Positions 53,361 to 64,000 of a stretch of DNA of 64,000 bases are shown here, piece by piece. How positions within the stretch are numbered: the first letter of the stretch is position 1; each line of letters opens with the position of its first letter. The stretch comes from Megalobrama amblycephala (Eukaryota > Chordata > Actinopteri > Cypriniformes > Xenocyprididae). The notes below the pieces were generated by a model. That model was not told where the DNA came from, made no database searches, and saw nothing but the letters and a program-made list of their open reading frames with translations. The stretch lies in contig NC_063066.1 in NCBI RefSeq assembly GCF_018812025.1, positions 124,001-188,000 of the forward strand, in the 5' to 3' direction. The position numbers and the translations under genes were made by a program.

Positions 53361-54560
53361 TTCACAGGGTTGGCAGAACGGCCCCCTGAGGGCACCGGAG
53401 GGGAACGGGTATCTGATATTTTAATAACCGAACCTCCCCGGAGGGGGCTGCCCTCAAAAGCCCTGGACGACTGGCGTCAGGACTTTTTCTTTGAAGCCTT
53501 CTGGGAAATAATGACGGTCCTCAGATTCGCCCTACCCCCAGAAGGCTTCACCTGTGCCGCTCGCCCCGGTCCCCAAGCTTTCTGCGGGGGAGCACGAGTG
53601 GCGACACTGGCCTTCTGTTGCGCTCTATGCATGGAGGAGCTGGCTGTCGGCCGAGGCTGCTCCTGCCCAGCAGCCTCGGGGGGATGAGAGCGATGTGGGA
53701 GAAGGCTTGATATGCCTGCAAGATAGACGTTGTATGCAGGCATGCAGCCGCCTGACCTGCCGCCAAATAAGCCTTGCCCACCAAGCTAGATGTAGTTTTT
53801 AACGGCTTAGTGGGCAATGTCGGGGTCTTGAGGGACGATGCAGACTCGGGCGAGAGATAGCTCGCAAGCGCCTCTTCAACCCGAGGCATCGCCCCGTAGC
53901 CATGGTGTTTCAGCTCCATGATGTTACTGTACAATGACGTTTGGGGACTGAAAACACGATATTGAACTGGCAGACCCCAATGCTGGGGTAGTGACCGTGC
54001 AGGAAGAAACCTTTCATCTAATTTACTTTTAGGTTTATTTTCACTTTTCTCCGCGGGCCAGTCTATATTTAGCTTCTCGACTGCCCTGGTCACTACCTCC
54101 AGCAGCTCCTCATGTGCTGGAGATGAGGATGGCGGTTCCTCATCTCCCTCATCGACACCTTCCACATCAACCTCCTCGGAGGAAGATATGTTGAGTGCCG
54201 GTCTCTCCCAAAGGAGAGACACTGGGTCTAGTAGGTAAGGGGAGCGATAAGGCAGAGCCCGTCTCTCCCCCCGAGTGCAGCTTTCGCTGTGCCTCAGCAG
54301 CAGCGGGACCAGACCCGCGGGGACCACTCGCCTCGGCGCCCTCCTCGAAGAGCGCCCGACGTGATCACAGCACTCTGAGAGTGAGCTGTTCACAGTGTAC
54401 ACAGACAGCTCCCTCGATAAGATGTGTCTTATCGTGTTTTTGAAACTCTTGTCCTCAGACGAAGAGATCACTGTGTGCAATGCAGGGACAAGCAACACTA
54501 AATAAGACAGACAAGATACAGATAGCGCTTGCTGAAGACAACAGAAGCTAGCGTTCTTTG
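53361..54560 (-). mobile_element. DIRS-type retrotransposon fragment, ORF1 region
   Basis: Minus-strand ORF1 of a fish DIRS element, with its end at about 53477 and a short piece of the following region up to the ERV border at 53361. The RT, methyltransferase-like and tyrosine recombinase parts are absent. The 54.5-54.65 kb stretch upstream may hold the 5' end of the element. Confidence 0.75.
53477..54498 (-). pseudogene. DIRS ORF1 (gag-like), one frameshift
   Basis: The main frame (53548-54498 on minus) includes VTRAVEKLNIDWPAEKSENK, KSKLDERFLPARS, GYGAMPRVEEALASYLSPES, PTLPTKPLKTTSSLVGKAYL and AAGQAAACLHTTSILQAYQA, a pattern I recognise from zebrafish DIRS ORF1. The conserved C-terminus (QKAWGPGRAAQVKPSGG, TVIISQKASKKKS) is in another frame at 53477-53600, so a small indel lies in between. 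ORF1 is thought to be the capsid-like protein of these YR retrotransposons. Confidence 0.8.
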
Positions 54561-57146
54561 TTCTGGGTATGCTTTATAGTTTCCTGGTCCGTGACTTCAC
54601 CCACCTCTGACGTCACGTTTCCTCATTGGTTGGATACAGAAGTGCTTCACGAACACAAATGCAGAGGGTTCCCATCACGTCATTGGACGTAGCGTCGATG
54701 TGATGACAGGAATTGAGAGGTGATCTGATCTGACACAAAGATTGAGAATTTGATAAGAAGATGTCGCATAATGTCTCCTGAATCCTTATTGGAAAGCACA
54801 CGGTATGTTTACTTGTATTTTGTGCATAATTTAAGGTAGCTACTTTGTGTATTATGTTTAATAAGCTATGGGCTTAATCGAACAACGTCATGGTAAAATT
54901 CACTTCACAAATTTGATTGTAATTTTTATTTATTTTCATTTTTTTCACAGTGTTTATTTGATGGATAATATCGACTGTCTGTGAAGAAAAAGACATTACA
55001 ATTGAAGCAATCAACGGCATCAGTTGAAGCGTGTTTTTTCTAGTCACAGAGAAAAAATTCAGGAGCCGTTATAGCCACTGTCTTTTTTATATATTTTGCT
55101 AGCGTACTTTTTCAATTGTTTTCAATAGGAACGCCGCGTTTTTTAAACGGCAGGAGTGTAACGAGGCACTGAGCGTCTTTTTCACGCTCAAGCGCTGAGA
55201 GCTGGGTGTTTTTTACTGGTCGCCTCGAGTTGAAGAATGTTCAACTTTGAGTAAAACTTTTTAGCCAGCCGTCCAATCAGAATGGAGGAGTGGTGGGACA
55301 AATACAACACCGACCAACTGTCACAACATTCCGCGGATATTCCGTATCATAGCAACAAAGCGTCTCAACGGGAAAAAAAGCTGCGCTGCAGAAGTGCTCT
55401 CAAGCGCTCACAGATAGGCGTTTTAAGCAGAGCGCCTAGCGTTTTCAGCTGGCTAAAAACGCTTTGGTGGACACACGGCCTAAGACTGAGTTCAACACAC
55501 AGCGATTTTTTCTTGCGACTGAAGCAGATTTATATACTTACACATGGAATTTGAACACCGACTGTAATCGCAGACTGAACGCAACTGGCTCTGACTGGAC
55601 GCATTTGAGCGCAATCAGTCATAAGTATCAGTTTACATTCATAATCGGCCTTACAATCGTTAAGTGTGTCCCCGGCTTTAGTGTGGACGGATATTAGGCT
55701 AACGAGTGTGACATATGCCTGATCAAAGTTTAGTTTTTGTTAGTAATTAATATCAATACTAGCTTTGCTGTTGATACATGATAGTCTATAGAATATTGTG
55801 ATCTGAGCACAGCGTTACATATCGTTAGCTAACGTGTATATCTACGAGCTAACATCGGTCTCCTGCCCTGTTCTCCACTGGTTCTCCTCACACCACAGCT
55901 CAATTTGTCTCATTTGACCGTTGTTCTGTCTAATCCTGGCCTGTCCCTGCTCTCTTGACCACATCTCAGGCTAAATGTATGGCTGTAGTCTGTCATATGA
56001 GTATGAATGAACATTTACAATTTCCTCAGCGTCCGAACTGTCATTGCGATCCATTATTTTCCTATTGTTTATATTGACCGTACTCATTACGTCACTTTTG
56101 ATTAGGCATTTTTCAGATGCGGAAGTAAAGTTCTCACAAAAAAACGACTACAGAGGCCTAAGTAGCGTATTTATATGTGTATTTTAAAGAAAATCTAGTT
56201 CCTACATTATTTTTTTCTATAAATTGAATCACTGAAGCTCTAACCTGCAATATGCACTTTAAAATATGTCAGTGCTATTGTTATGTCTCAAGATGCACAC
56301 CAGTAATGTTTTTTTTTTTTTTTTTTTTCTAGGGTACGTTTATAAATGCTACTTAAATGTTCTAAATAAATTAAGGCTTAGTCTGTATGACAAACAGTAT
56401 GGCTTGTCTATGAAACTGGGCCAGGGCCGACTTACCTGCAGTCCTTTCTCCCCATTATGTTACGACCCTGGTCTAGGTCAGGGTAGGAACATAAATAAAA
56501 TATTCAGGAAAAATCAGTTTTAACATTTTTTTTTTATTTTTCCGTTTAGTTTCGTCACAAAACAAAAATGAATGAAGCAATTTCTTCAGGGCTGGGCAAG
56601 GCCAAAACAATAAACAAAACGGCCATTAAACTAAACCCGAATTACTACTAACTAAACCCTGTAAAAAAAGAAAAAGAAAAAAAGAAAATACAGTGGTCTT
56701 TACCTAACTTCCTGGCTAACTCAACACAGGAGAAAAGATGTACACCAAAGAAAAAGGCACCAAACAACTACCTCTTCAGTAATCAAGGAAAATATTATAT
56801 ATACAATATTTACAGACAATACAATAAAGAATTTACAGACAGTACAATAAAGAAACGAAAATAATTATAAACAAATGAAAACAATATGGTCAAAAATCAA
56901 AATGAGAGTGCTTTACAGAAGTGAATAAGAATTGGTGACAACCTTAAATAATATACACAATTTAGATCTCACTGATCACAAGCCAACTACACCAGTCACT
57001 CTCTCAGTACCAGTTACAACACACCAGCAACACTCTCCACTCTGCCACGTCAGCATCCCGGCATTTTTCAAAGGAACGTTCCACTCCAGTCCACCAATCC
57101 CTGGGTACGTCTCGAATGCGTCCAATCAAGACGGAGCTACCTGAGA
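54561..57146. other. Non-coding, transposon-like but unassigned
   Basis: No gene recognised. Around 55.1-55.5 kb, phrases such as AGCGCTGAGAGCTG and GGTGGACACACGGCC look like the interior or ends of fish non-autonomous DNA transposons; borders were not found. A T22 tract lies near 56308-56330, and purine-rich GA repeats near 57145-57175. Confidence 0.4.
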
Positions 57147-58130
57147 GTGAGAGAGAGAGAAAAAGAGAGAGAGATGCATGTATGCACGCACACACGTCTC
57201 CACAAACAGGGAAGGGGAAAAAAACAGCACTACGTCCTCAGACGTAACAATAGATCCAAAATCTGTCGCCCTTGGATCATGTTCTCTCCACCTGCCACTG
57301 CTATTGAGCCCCTGGCTACATTGCTCAGACATCGGCTTGTCCGAGCCGCTACCCACATGCCAAGGCACCGAGGCCTCCCCTCGCCCCCACCGGCAAGACA
57401 TTCACCTTCCTCCTCAACATTTTCCTACACGTTAGCCCTTCCAACAGTCCCTGCCATAGAGAAATGCACAGTCTTAGGTCTAAGGCAAGCACTGATAAAC
57501 TCAGACATTCAGTTTTCTCGTAGATTGAATAAAGCACAGCTGTATGACCTGTACATCTCCCTTCAGTCAGCCAACTGAAATTGCATCTTCCAGCATCAAT
57601 GCCTTGTTCCTGCACAAGACCGTCCCTCCCTCCTAACACTCTGCTCCAACCCAAATCATCATATTCTATCTTCACCGCAACGCCACTACCCATCCCACCG
57701 AATGCTGTCACCCTGGAACCCCCTCCCGTGGCCAACAACAAAGCACAGATCTTTTCAGGGGCAGAAATCGATCTATCTTTGTTATTGACATTGCTCCCTC
57801 CTTCTGAATCAGTTCCTTGGCTGAATTCTCTATCAGTTTTAATGACACCGAAGTGATCTATTCAGCATTCTACTATAGGAGCCAAGAGCTGAACTATTAC
57901 CTGGCCATAATCACAGAGCTTGCCTTATCTTATGGAGGGAGTCACTTCTACACTTATTACAAGCTGTTTTCAGCTAAATGCACCATCCGCATTGCCCAGT
58001 GGAATCAGTGCCTTCACTGGAACGCACTTGATACCGACCTTCACAACAGGACCTTCTTAGGATGCCGTAACATTTCCTACACAGTCTGCAGATCGCTCGC
58101 CCACTCCACCATGGCCTGTCCTCAGATTAA
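57147..58130 (+). pseudogene. Gag-like ORF1 of a YR-type retroelement, broken
   Basis: Three frames together cover a family common in fish genomes. A SAP-like N-terminal piece (LGLRQALINSDIQFSRRLNK then AQLYDLYISL at about 57477-57575) comes first, then LEPPPVANNKAQIFSGAEID (about 57713-57772). The conserved region follows: MAEFSISFNDTEVIYSAFY, ELALSYGGSHFYTYYKLFSA and RIAQWNQCLHWNALDTDLHN, with Cys/His residues in GCRNISYTVCRSLAHSTMAC (57817-58126). I associate this with ORF1 of tyrosine-recombinase retroelements, from memory and with moderate certainty. Frameshifts at about 57.6 and 57.8 kb break it, and it is cut off at about 58130. Confidence 0.55.
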
Positions 58131-58365
58131 AGGCCTTTGCACACTGAGTCCAAAATTTTCGCATGCGTTTTTTTGTATTTGTGCTCCTAAAAATTTGTCA
58201 CGCACCGAGACCTTGCACACTGAGCCCGATGCGTATTAATGAATCCGTTGTGAAAAAAAATGCAAACCAATACAAAATGAAGTCTTCAAGCAGTGAGCAC
58301 GATTTAGTTGTCCTCTCTCTTCTTAAAAAGAGAAAAAGAAAGATGAAATATTGGGTCCATCCAAT
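58127..58365 (+). pseudogene. Fragment of a Harbinger-like transposon, transposase N-terminus
   Basis: A GGCCTTTGCACACTGAGTCC start-like motif (about 58131) and its near repeat TTGCACACTGAGCCCGATGC (about 58213) precede a short frame reading SSSEHDLVVLSLLKKRKRKM then KYWVHPI. The basic stretch followed by 'WVHP' is typical of the start of PIF/Harbinger nuclease proteins. The rest is missing because the sequence turns into the reverse-strand LINE ORF1. Confidence 0.5.
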
Positions 58366-59424
58366 CCCGAGATCAGCGGTTGAGGTCTGCCCCAAAAACT
58401 TTTCCAGTTGTCTATGAACTAGGGCTGCACAATTTATCGCATTTTACGAAAAATAAAAATTGAAATCGCGCTTAAACGCAGCTTGCACTGCGAGATTCAG
58501 TCGCTTTTTTTTTTACATTTGAAAAAGGAACATGCGTCAAACATCTTTCCAGAAAAAGTATTTATTAACATCTTGTCCAACAAAAGTTACAACAGTTGAG
58601 CATCCTTCTGTGAGATGATGTGGCTTCTTACACAAAATAAGGCAGTCATGTGTTTATTAGTCATGTTTAATCAATCAAAGCATTTCAATCTTCTATTTAT
58701 TCAGCTACAGCGATAGTATGATGCCCATAGGGATTTCCTAGAATGACATGTGTTATCTAATTCTACGGCAGGGCATATTTCTGCACAAGAGCGCCCTCTG
58801 GCTTTCATATGGAGAAGCATTTATACTACTGATTACAGAGCCATACAGCTCTGACAAGTTGCACATAAAATAATCGCAGTCTTTGCTAAATCACGTGTGA
58901 TTTAATCGCGATATATTGTGCAGCCCTACTATGAACCCTATATTATTCAGCGGACACCACTTAGACAGCCAGCCATTGAATGAGGACAGTCTGTTAAGTA
59001 TCTCATCACTCTGGTGAACAGGAAGAGGGCCAGAGCAATTTACAGTGTCTGACATCGAACTTGCGAGTTCATACACCTCTTTAATATTATTTTTACTGAT
59101 CTCCGACTGACGAAGTCAAACATCATTAGTGCTGATGTGAATAATAATCTTAAGAGTATTTGTGATTAGCATTAGCCAGCACTTTTAAATTTGCTTTGAT
59201 GTCAGGCACTCTGGCTCTTGGCAATCATGTGATTTGGTGGCTGGTGTCTCTATTTTCACGTTTCGTGTCATAGAATTACCAATAACTAGGACACTTTCAA
59301 CAGGATTCTCAGTGGGAGCGTCACTGAGTGGGGAGAACCTGTTTAAAGTTCTAATCGGAATGGAACAGTGGTGTTTTGCCAGGCGACTATGCCGTCTCAC
59401 AGTCACCCAGTTGCCCTGCTGCAT
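58366..59424 (-). pseudogene. L2/CR1-type LINE ORF1 with SGNH esterase domain, split
   Basis: Minus-strand reading from 59424: WVTVRRHSRLAKHH, FSPLSDAPTENPVESVLVIG then NSMTRNVKIETP (esterase block I-like 'GNS'). After frame changes come MYELASSMSDTVNCSGPLPV and RLSSFNGWLSKWCP. The coding sequence then breaks at the hAT MITE (58420-58928) and resumes at 58419 with NWKSFWGRP. This is the pattern of the esterase-containing ORF1 of fish LINEs. The catalytic Ser is present in GNS. The copy is decayed. Confidence 0.7.
58420..58928. mobile_element. hAT MITE, 509 bp, with 8 bp target duplication
   Basis: Ends TAGGGCTGCACAATTTA and (reverse complement of right) TAGGGCTGCACAATATA. Target duplication CTATGAAC at 58412-58419 and 58929-58936 is exact. 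The interior includes AT-rich sequence and no transposase. It splits the LINE ORF1. Confidence 0.92.
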
Positions 59425-59879
59425 GGGCTCTACAGGGACCCTATGGACCCTAATTTTTTTTCTTTTTTTCGGGACAAATGAACTGCTCTATGTCCAAACC
59501 TGTGCTTCGTCAAATAAAGGCAGTAAAGTCCTGTCAGACAAGCTGCTCCACTTCGTCGTTGTCTTCTTATATTTCCTTTTTAATAACATTAGGCCTAGGC
59601 TATAGGTCTATGTGGACAATAAGCAGTAGCCTACTGGTGATTTTTAATTGTCTCATTACTCTGTACATTTTACAAATATATGCAAAAGATAGCCAGGAAT
59701 TTGTGATATACACAAAATCATGTATGGAAATGGCTCAAGGGCAGATTTTTTTTTAGCGATATAAGAAAAGTTATGCAACAATGCATTTTTTGTAGGGATG
59801 ACATCATCACATACTTCATTTTATCGCTAAAAGGCCAACTGAATGGAAACAGCCTCGAGACGGCTCTTTTGGTTTAGTT

Positions 59880-60760
59880 CTACCAGAAAGACTCGGGAGG
59901 CAAGATAACATAACAATGATATTTATTAACAAATCCGCAAATGCAAGCAAAATATTGTAAGATAAGTTCTTTGGTGTAGGTCCCGTCTGTAGCTCACATC
60001 CTGAGGGTTGCAGACTCTGCATTTCCTGCCTGAAGATGAAGGCAGAGGCGTAGCCGACCCCCGGGAGGTATGGACAGGGACCATCCTGGTGGTGGTGGGG
60101 AGGATGCAGTGCCCAAGGAAGTCGACCGGAAGTTGAAGTCGGCCGCGTGCCGCCATCTTGTAGCAGAACTTCACTTGCGTTAGCATCCCATTGACTCCCA
60201 TTCATTTTGGCGTCACTTTGACAGCGAATAACTTTACATCTGAGGCGTTTAAAGACTCCATTTGTCCATTATTTATTTCTAAAGATACACAACAATGTAT
60301 AAAGGGCTCCATTACCTTCTATGTTACATTATGGCCCCGTAGAAACAGTTTTTGTAAAAATAGGCTAACGATTGCGTCATAACCACTCGACTCTCTGTCG
60401 CACAGTAGAGAAATTACCGTACAGACAGGAGGAGAAGCTCGCAGGCAATAGTATGCATTAACTTAATATGGCGTACTGTCGTTACATTTTAAAATACTAT
60501 ACAAAATAATTAATCAGAATACTTACTCCTGCTCACTCACGCCAAAGAACTCCCCGCTCAAGCTCGCCGTCTCTGCAAGATTAACGATGGCAGTTTGCAC
60601 ACACAGCTACTAGAAGATTTACATCTGTCAGACAGGTTGCTGACGTCATCAAGCTTAGTTTGAGTCTGCGCGTCAGAAACGGAAGTGCTAAAAATCGCTA
60701 AATATGGGCTTCACTTGTCTCAATTGAGTTCCAATGGGGTCGCTGTGTCCATTTCTTTTA
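59880..60760. other. Possible non-autonomous DNA transposon, borders unresolved
   Basis: Words such as GCCGCCATCTTGTAGCAG, GACGTCATCAAGCTTAGTTT and CTGCGCGTCAGAAACGGAAG recall interior sequence of dispersed fish transposons. There is no transposase and no confirmed ends. Between 60761 and 61239 I see only AT-rich sequence with an imperfect repeat around 'GATCTGGGCCAGCAAACACG' (about 60956). Confidence 0.3.
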
Positions 60761-61245
60761 CTGTCTATGGGAGGATGGGGGTGAAAGTTTATTGGTCATC
60801 ATCTGCAAACTCAGATGTGTAAGTACCAATCTTTTATTCTCCAAGTGTTAGATAATGATTGGTTAGATCTAAACATAATTAGTGACATAACATTTGAGTC
60901 TTCCCAGCAAAACTTAGGCTAGAGCTTTCATTTCTGGCTAAAAAGATGTGGGCCAGATCTGGGCCAGCAAACACGATCTAATCTGGGCCACACCTCAGCT
61001 GTTTATTTGGGCCACATCTATGACAAAGGAAATTTGCTGACTGGGTGGCATATTAATGTAACTTTCACTCAATCCATATTACAAATTAACGGACCCTTTC
61101 TCAATACCAACACACAACATATTTATATAAAATAATATTTTTTGAACAACAATGTTTAAATGAACAACAATAGCCATTATAAATGACAGTAAGAAATAAG
61201 CACAATTGTACAATTCAGTCAAACGTACAAAAGCAGTGGTCTACA

Positions 61246-61290
61246 GCAGTGTTTCCCAACCGCTGTGCTGTGGCACACTAGTGTGCTGTG
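61246..61290 (+). mobile_element. hAT/Charlie-type end, CAGTGTTTCCCAACC
   Basis: Contains CAGTGTTTCCCAACCGCTGT followed by GCTGTGGCACACTAGTGTGC, a typical terminal sequence of hAT/Charlie elements. Only this end was recognised, followed by an AAATAAAT-rich tail (about 61330-61360). Confidence 0.45.
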
Positions 61291-61414
61291 ACAGGTTGTC
61301 AAGTGTGCCGTGGATAATTAGCAATTGTCAAAAAATAAATAAATAAAATAAAATAAATACTACACAGTTAAGAATATATTGTCTGTGTCAGGCGGAAACC
61401 TTATATTTCTATTT

Positions 61415-61870
61415 CCCCTTCGAAAGGGAACTCTCGCTGCATCAAAGCACTATGGGGAATGCCTCCGCGTGAACGGGGGTCTAAAACGTTTATCAAATCA
61501 TGACAATATCATATTGACTGGCGACGGCCCCATGACATCATAATGGTGTGACCCAAAAATATATAAGGGGCACCTAGAGAACATGTCATCCTTTTTTCGT
61601 CTTCAGGGACTGTTATGTGTGAAGCACTATCGCTGGCAATCAGTATAAAATGCACAGAGAAAACCAAGTAGTTTAAGAAGTGTATCTATCCATGTCCAAG
61701 ATATTGGACACCAGATGATACACACGAACTGTGTGTTCATTGTAAAGAAGAGCACACATGGGGAGGGTCTTGAGGGTCTGGTTCAGATGGAGCTCGTCAG
61801 AGAGTTCGAGGGGTGTGTAGACCTCTCACGCGATTTGGCGCCTCATGAGAGTTAGCTGCTGGGAGAGGAT
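61415..61870 (+). mobile_element. DIRS-type retrotransposon 5' end fragment
   Basis: CCCTTCGAAAGGGAACTCTC and CTGCATCAAAGCACTATGGG match the inverted terminal repeat region of fish DIRS elements. A broken ORF1 start (about 61651 onward, MHRENQ then SMSKILDTR) follows with stops. Nothing downstream of about 61870 belongs clearly to it. Confidence 0.55.
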
Positions 61871-62066
61871 GTTGTAAAAAAAAAAAAAAACATTCACAGG
61901 TTCAGCAGCGAGTGCTCTTCCAGCCAAGCAGGAGATGGTAGAGGGTGAGTTGACTGAATCCTCTCAGCCACCCTGCCCCGCATATGCTGAGCTGTAATGG
62001 AACACACTGCTGGCAGATTACAGTTGCCATGGCAGCGTGTTAGAAGAGAGAATCTCTCCCGAATAC

Positions 62067-62430
62067 TGACACACATACACACACACGCACTACATTACCC
62101 ACAAGCCCGTGCCTTGGACTGATTACCGCTGCAGCTGACACCCATTACCTGGACAATAAAGGACTCACACACACCAGTTCATCGCAAAGTCTTGTTTTGC
62201 CTTGGTGAACATTTCTGAGCGTTACTATCCTGTTTGATCTCCTGTTGCTGAACCTGTTGTTACCCGTTATTGATCCTTCGCTGCCTGCCTTTGACCCTTG
62301 CCTGGTATACTGTTTTGTGAGTGATATCTGCCTGTCCCTGTTATACCTGTCTGCTCCTGTTTTGACCCTGCCTGTACGACTATTCTTTTAATAAAGCATG
62401 CAAGTGGATCCCAGCCAGAGTGATGATTCA
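62067..62430 (+). repeat. Probable 5' LTR of a Sushi-like Gypsy element
   Basis: TGACACACATACACACACAC at about 62067 is a tentative start. The body is rich in CCTG motifs (GACCCTTGCCTGG, CCTGTTTTGACCCTGCC), with AATAAA near 62390-62395 and an end near GATGATTCA (62430). The following TTATAGAAGACTTGGCC resembles leader sequences of Sushi-like elements. Borders are approximate and the partner LTR lies outside the window. Confidence 0.55.
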
Positions 62431-62487
62431 TTATAGAAGACTTGGCCAACACAAGATCCAGCTGCTTTTTCTCACCTGTGTGCAACG

Positions 62488-62801
62488 ATGTCAGCCCAAG
62501 CCAGTCAGCTCGCAGCCCACCAACACCAGCTAAATTACCTCACTACTCTCACGGAGGAGCTGGTAAAAGTCCTGCAAGGGATTCAGAGAGCTGCTCCAGC
62601 GGCGCCTCCACCACCCGCTGCAGCCGCCATTACCCACGCGGCAGGAACGCCACCGCCGGTGAATCCCCTCTCTCTGCCAGAAAAATTAGACGGCAATCCC
62701 ACAAAATGTAAGGGTTTCACTCTCCAATGCTCTCTGTTCATTAGTCAGCAACCTGCCATGTACACCACCGATGCCAGTAAGATTGCTCTAGTTTGTTCTC
62801 T
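62488..62801 (+). pseudogene. Gag N-terminal fragment of the Sushi-like element
   Basis: ATG at 62488 starts MSAQASQLAAHQHQLNYLTT and EELVKVLQGIQ, then a Pro/Ala-rich linker and LPEKLDGNPTKCKGFTLQCS, the start of a Sushi-ichi-type capsid. The gag stops being recognisable after KIALVCSLN at about 62801-62805, where the RT end begins in another frame. Most of gag, the protease and most of RT are missing, so an internal deletion occurred. Confidence 0.75.
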
Positions 62802-64000
62802 GAATGGTACACCACCATTCTCAACTGGCCACGACCCAATACCCTCAAGGAAATGCAGCGATTCCTGGGTTTCTCTAACTTCTATCGGCGATTTATCCGC
62901 AACTTCAGTATCATAGCTCCACTCACCAGCATGGTCAAGAAAGGTCAGCACCAACTAAAATGGACTCCCGCTGCCATTAACACATTCCAGCAACTTAAAG
63001 AACGCTTCACCTCTGCGCCCATCCTGCACCATCCTGATCCATCACTCCCGTTCACCGTCGAAGTAGATGCGTCCAGCACCGGTCTTGGGGCGGTACTTTC
63101 ACAAAGACAAGGTAACCCACCTAAACTGTACCCCTGTGTTTATTATTCCAGAAAACTCACAGCTGCAGAACGTAACTACGACGTCGGCGACCAGGAGCTA
63201 CTGGCCATGAAGGCGGCGTTTGAGGAGTGGCGCCATTGGCTGGAGGGAGCCACGTATCCATTTGTCATTCTGACTAACCACAAGAATCTCGAATACTTAC
63301 GTACTGCCAAGAGACTTAACCCCCGCCAGGCTCGTTGGTCCCTGTTCTTCTCTCGATTTGACTTCACTGTAACCTATCGGCCTGGTTCAAAGAACATCAA
63401 GGCGGATGCCTTATCTCGCCAGTTTGAAGGTGAGCTGAATATTCAAAGCCCTGAAACTGTGTTACCTGCCTCTCGCGTTGTTGCACCCGTACAGTGGGAT
63501 ATCATGACGGAACTGGAGCAAGCTAACGCAGAGATCGAGATCCCACCTGACTGTCCCCCAGAGAGAATCTTTGTGCCACTGGCCCTTCGCAACCGCACTG
63601 TGGAGATGGTTCATAACTCACCTGCGTCCGGTAATCTGGGCATTACCGCAACCATCCAAATACTGCAGAACCGCTTCTGGTCGCCTTCCTTACCCAAAGA
63701 CACAACCCTATTCGTCAAGTCCTGCCAAGTCTGCAATGTAAATAAACCATCTCATCAACTCCCCGCTGGTCTACTGCACCCTCTACCACTTCCTCAACGT
63801 CCATGGTCACACATCGCTGTCGATTTCTTCACCGACCTCCCTGCATCCGACGGGTATACAACCATACTCACCGTGGTGGATCTATTCTCCAAGGCCTGCC
63901 GACTAATCCCCTTACCCAAGCTACCTACCGCTATGCAAACCGCAGAACACCTTTGCCACTGGGTCTTCCAAGTTTATGGGCTACCAGAGGACATTGTGTC
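62802..64000 (+). pseudogene. pol: RT end, RNase H and integrase of the Sushi-like element (runs off window)
   Basis: Open frame from about 62802 to the window end without a stop. It starts in the RT thumb/connection ([20 protein letters not shown]). RNase H follows: [58 protein letters not shown] and [11 protein letters not shown]. Integrase then begins with its zinc module ([24 protein letters not shown]) and the first catalytic Asp in [11 protein letters not shown]. Domain order is the ordinary Gypsy order, RT-RH-INT, in contrast to the element at 31-38 kb. TN in place of the usual TD in the RNase H 'TDHKNL' box (residue Asn, about 63276) would remove an active-site Asp. Confidence 0.85.

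Overview
The window looks like a repeat-dense stretch of teleost fish chromosome, probably cyprinid-like. The evidence is the mix of families: interferon-induced very large GTPase, PRY/SPRY, L2 LINEs with the fish-type 3' tail, DIRS, BEL/Pao, Gmr1-like and Sushi-like Gypsy, Tc1, hAT, piggyBac-like and TTAA elements, and a teleost endogenous retrovirus. I cannot name the species. There are two assembly gaps, 10476-11475 (exactly 1000 N) and 27180-28076 (897 N). Few host genes are visible: the 3' end of a GVIN1-like GTPase (11476-13140), a damaged PRY/SPRY exon (26526-27004) and a tentative signal-peptide exon (39852-39897). Almost everything else recognisable is mobile DNA.

Layout: 1-5.2 kb is T-rich non-coding DNA with one LTR-like block. 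5.2-10.5 kb is a subtelomere-like block: a G-rich 17-18 bp minisatellite, a (TTAGGG)n array, tandem 229, 142 and 116 bp repeats, a second (TTAGGG)n array and a 'GGGTGGGACTTTGACTT' minisatellite that runs into the first gap. 11.5-16.5 kb holds the GVIN1-like end, an L2 remnant and a TTAA-flanked transposon carrying an exon. 16.7-23.8 kb is a decayed BEL/Pao element on the minus strand, cut by two TTAA-site insertions and one MITE. 23.8-26.4 kb holds LTR pieces and a Tc1-like element, itself cut by a TTAA MITE.

28.1-31.0 kb is a short LTR element whose reading frame contains five successive in-frame minisatellites. 31.3-38.3 kb is a Gypsy element with the rare order gag-protease-INTEGRASE-RT-RNase H (Gmr1-like). 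It is interrupted by a 1.9 kb hAT element with an exact 8 bp target duplication and by a 223 bp MITE with a CTG duplication. 41-43 kb is an L2 LINE 3' end. 43.08-53.36 kb is a nearly complete provirus on the minus strand: LTR, gag, in-frame UAG, pro-pol, env, LTR. Its gag and env are open, but pol has two stops, a frameshift and an Asn at a catalytic Asp of RT.

53.4-64 kb holds DIRS fragments, a gag-like ORF1 resembling those of tyrosine-recombinase elements, an L2-type ORF1 with an esterase domain split by a hAT MITE, and the start of a Sushi-like Gypsy element. In that last element an internal deletion joins gag directly to the end of RT.

The best leads are the integrase-first Gypsy element, the provirus (UAG readthrough layout, overlapping zinc knuckles, unusual Env), and the subtelomere-like block that ends at a 1000 N gap and may mark a scaffolding misjoin. 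Domain calls rest on reading motifs by eye; no database search was run.
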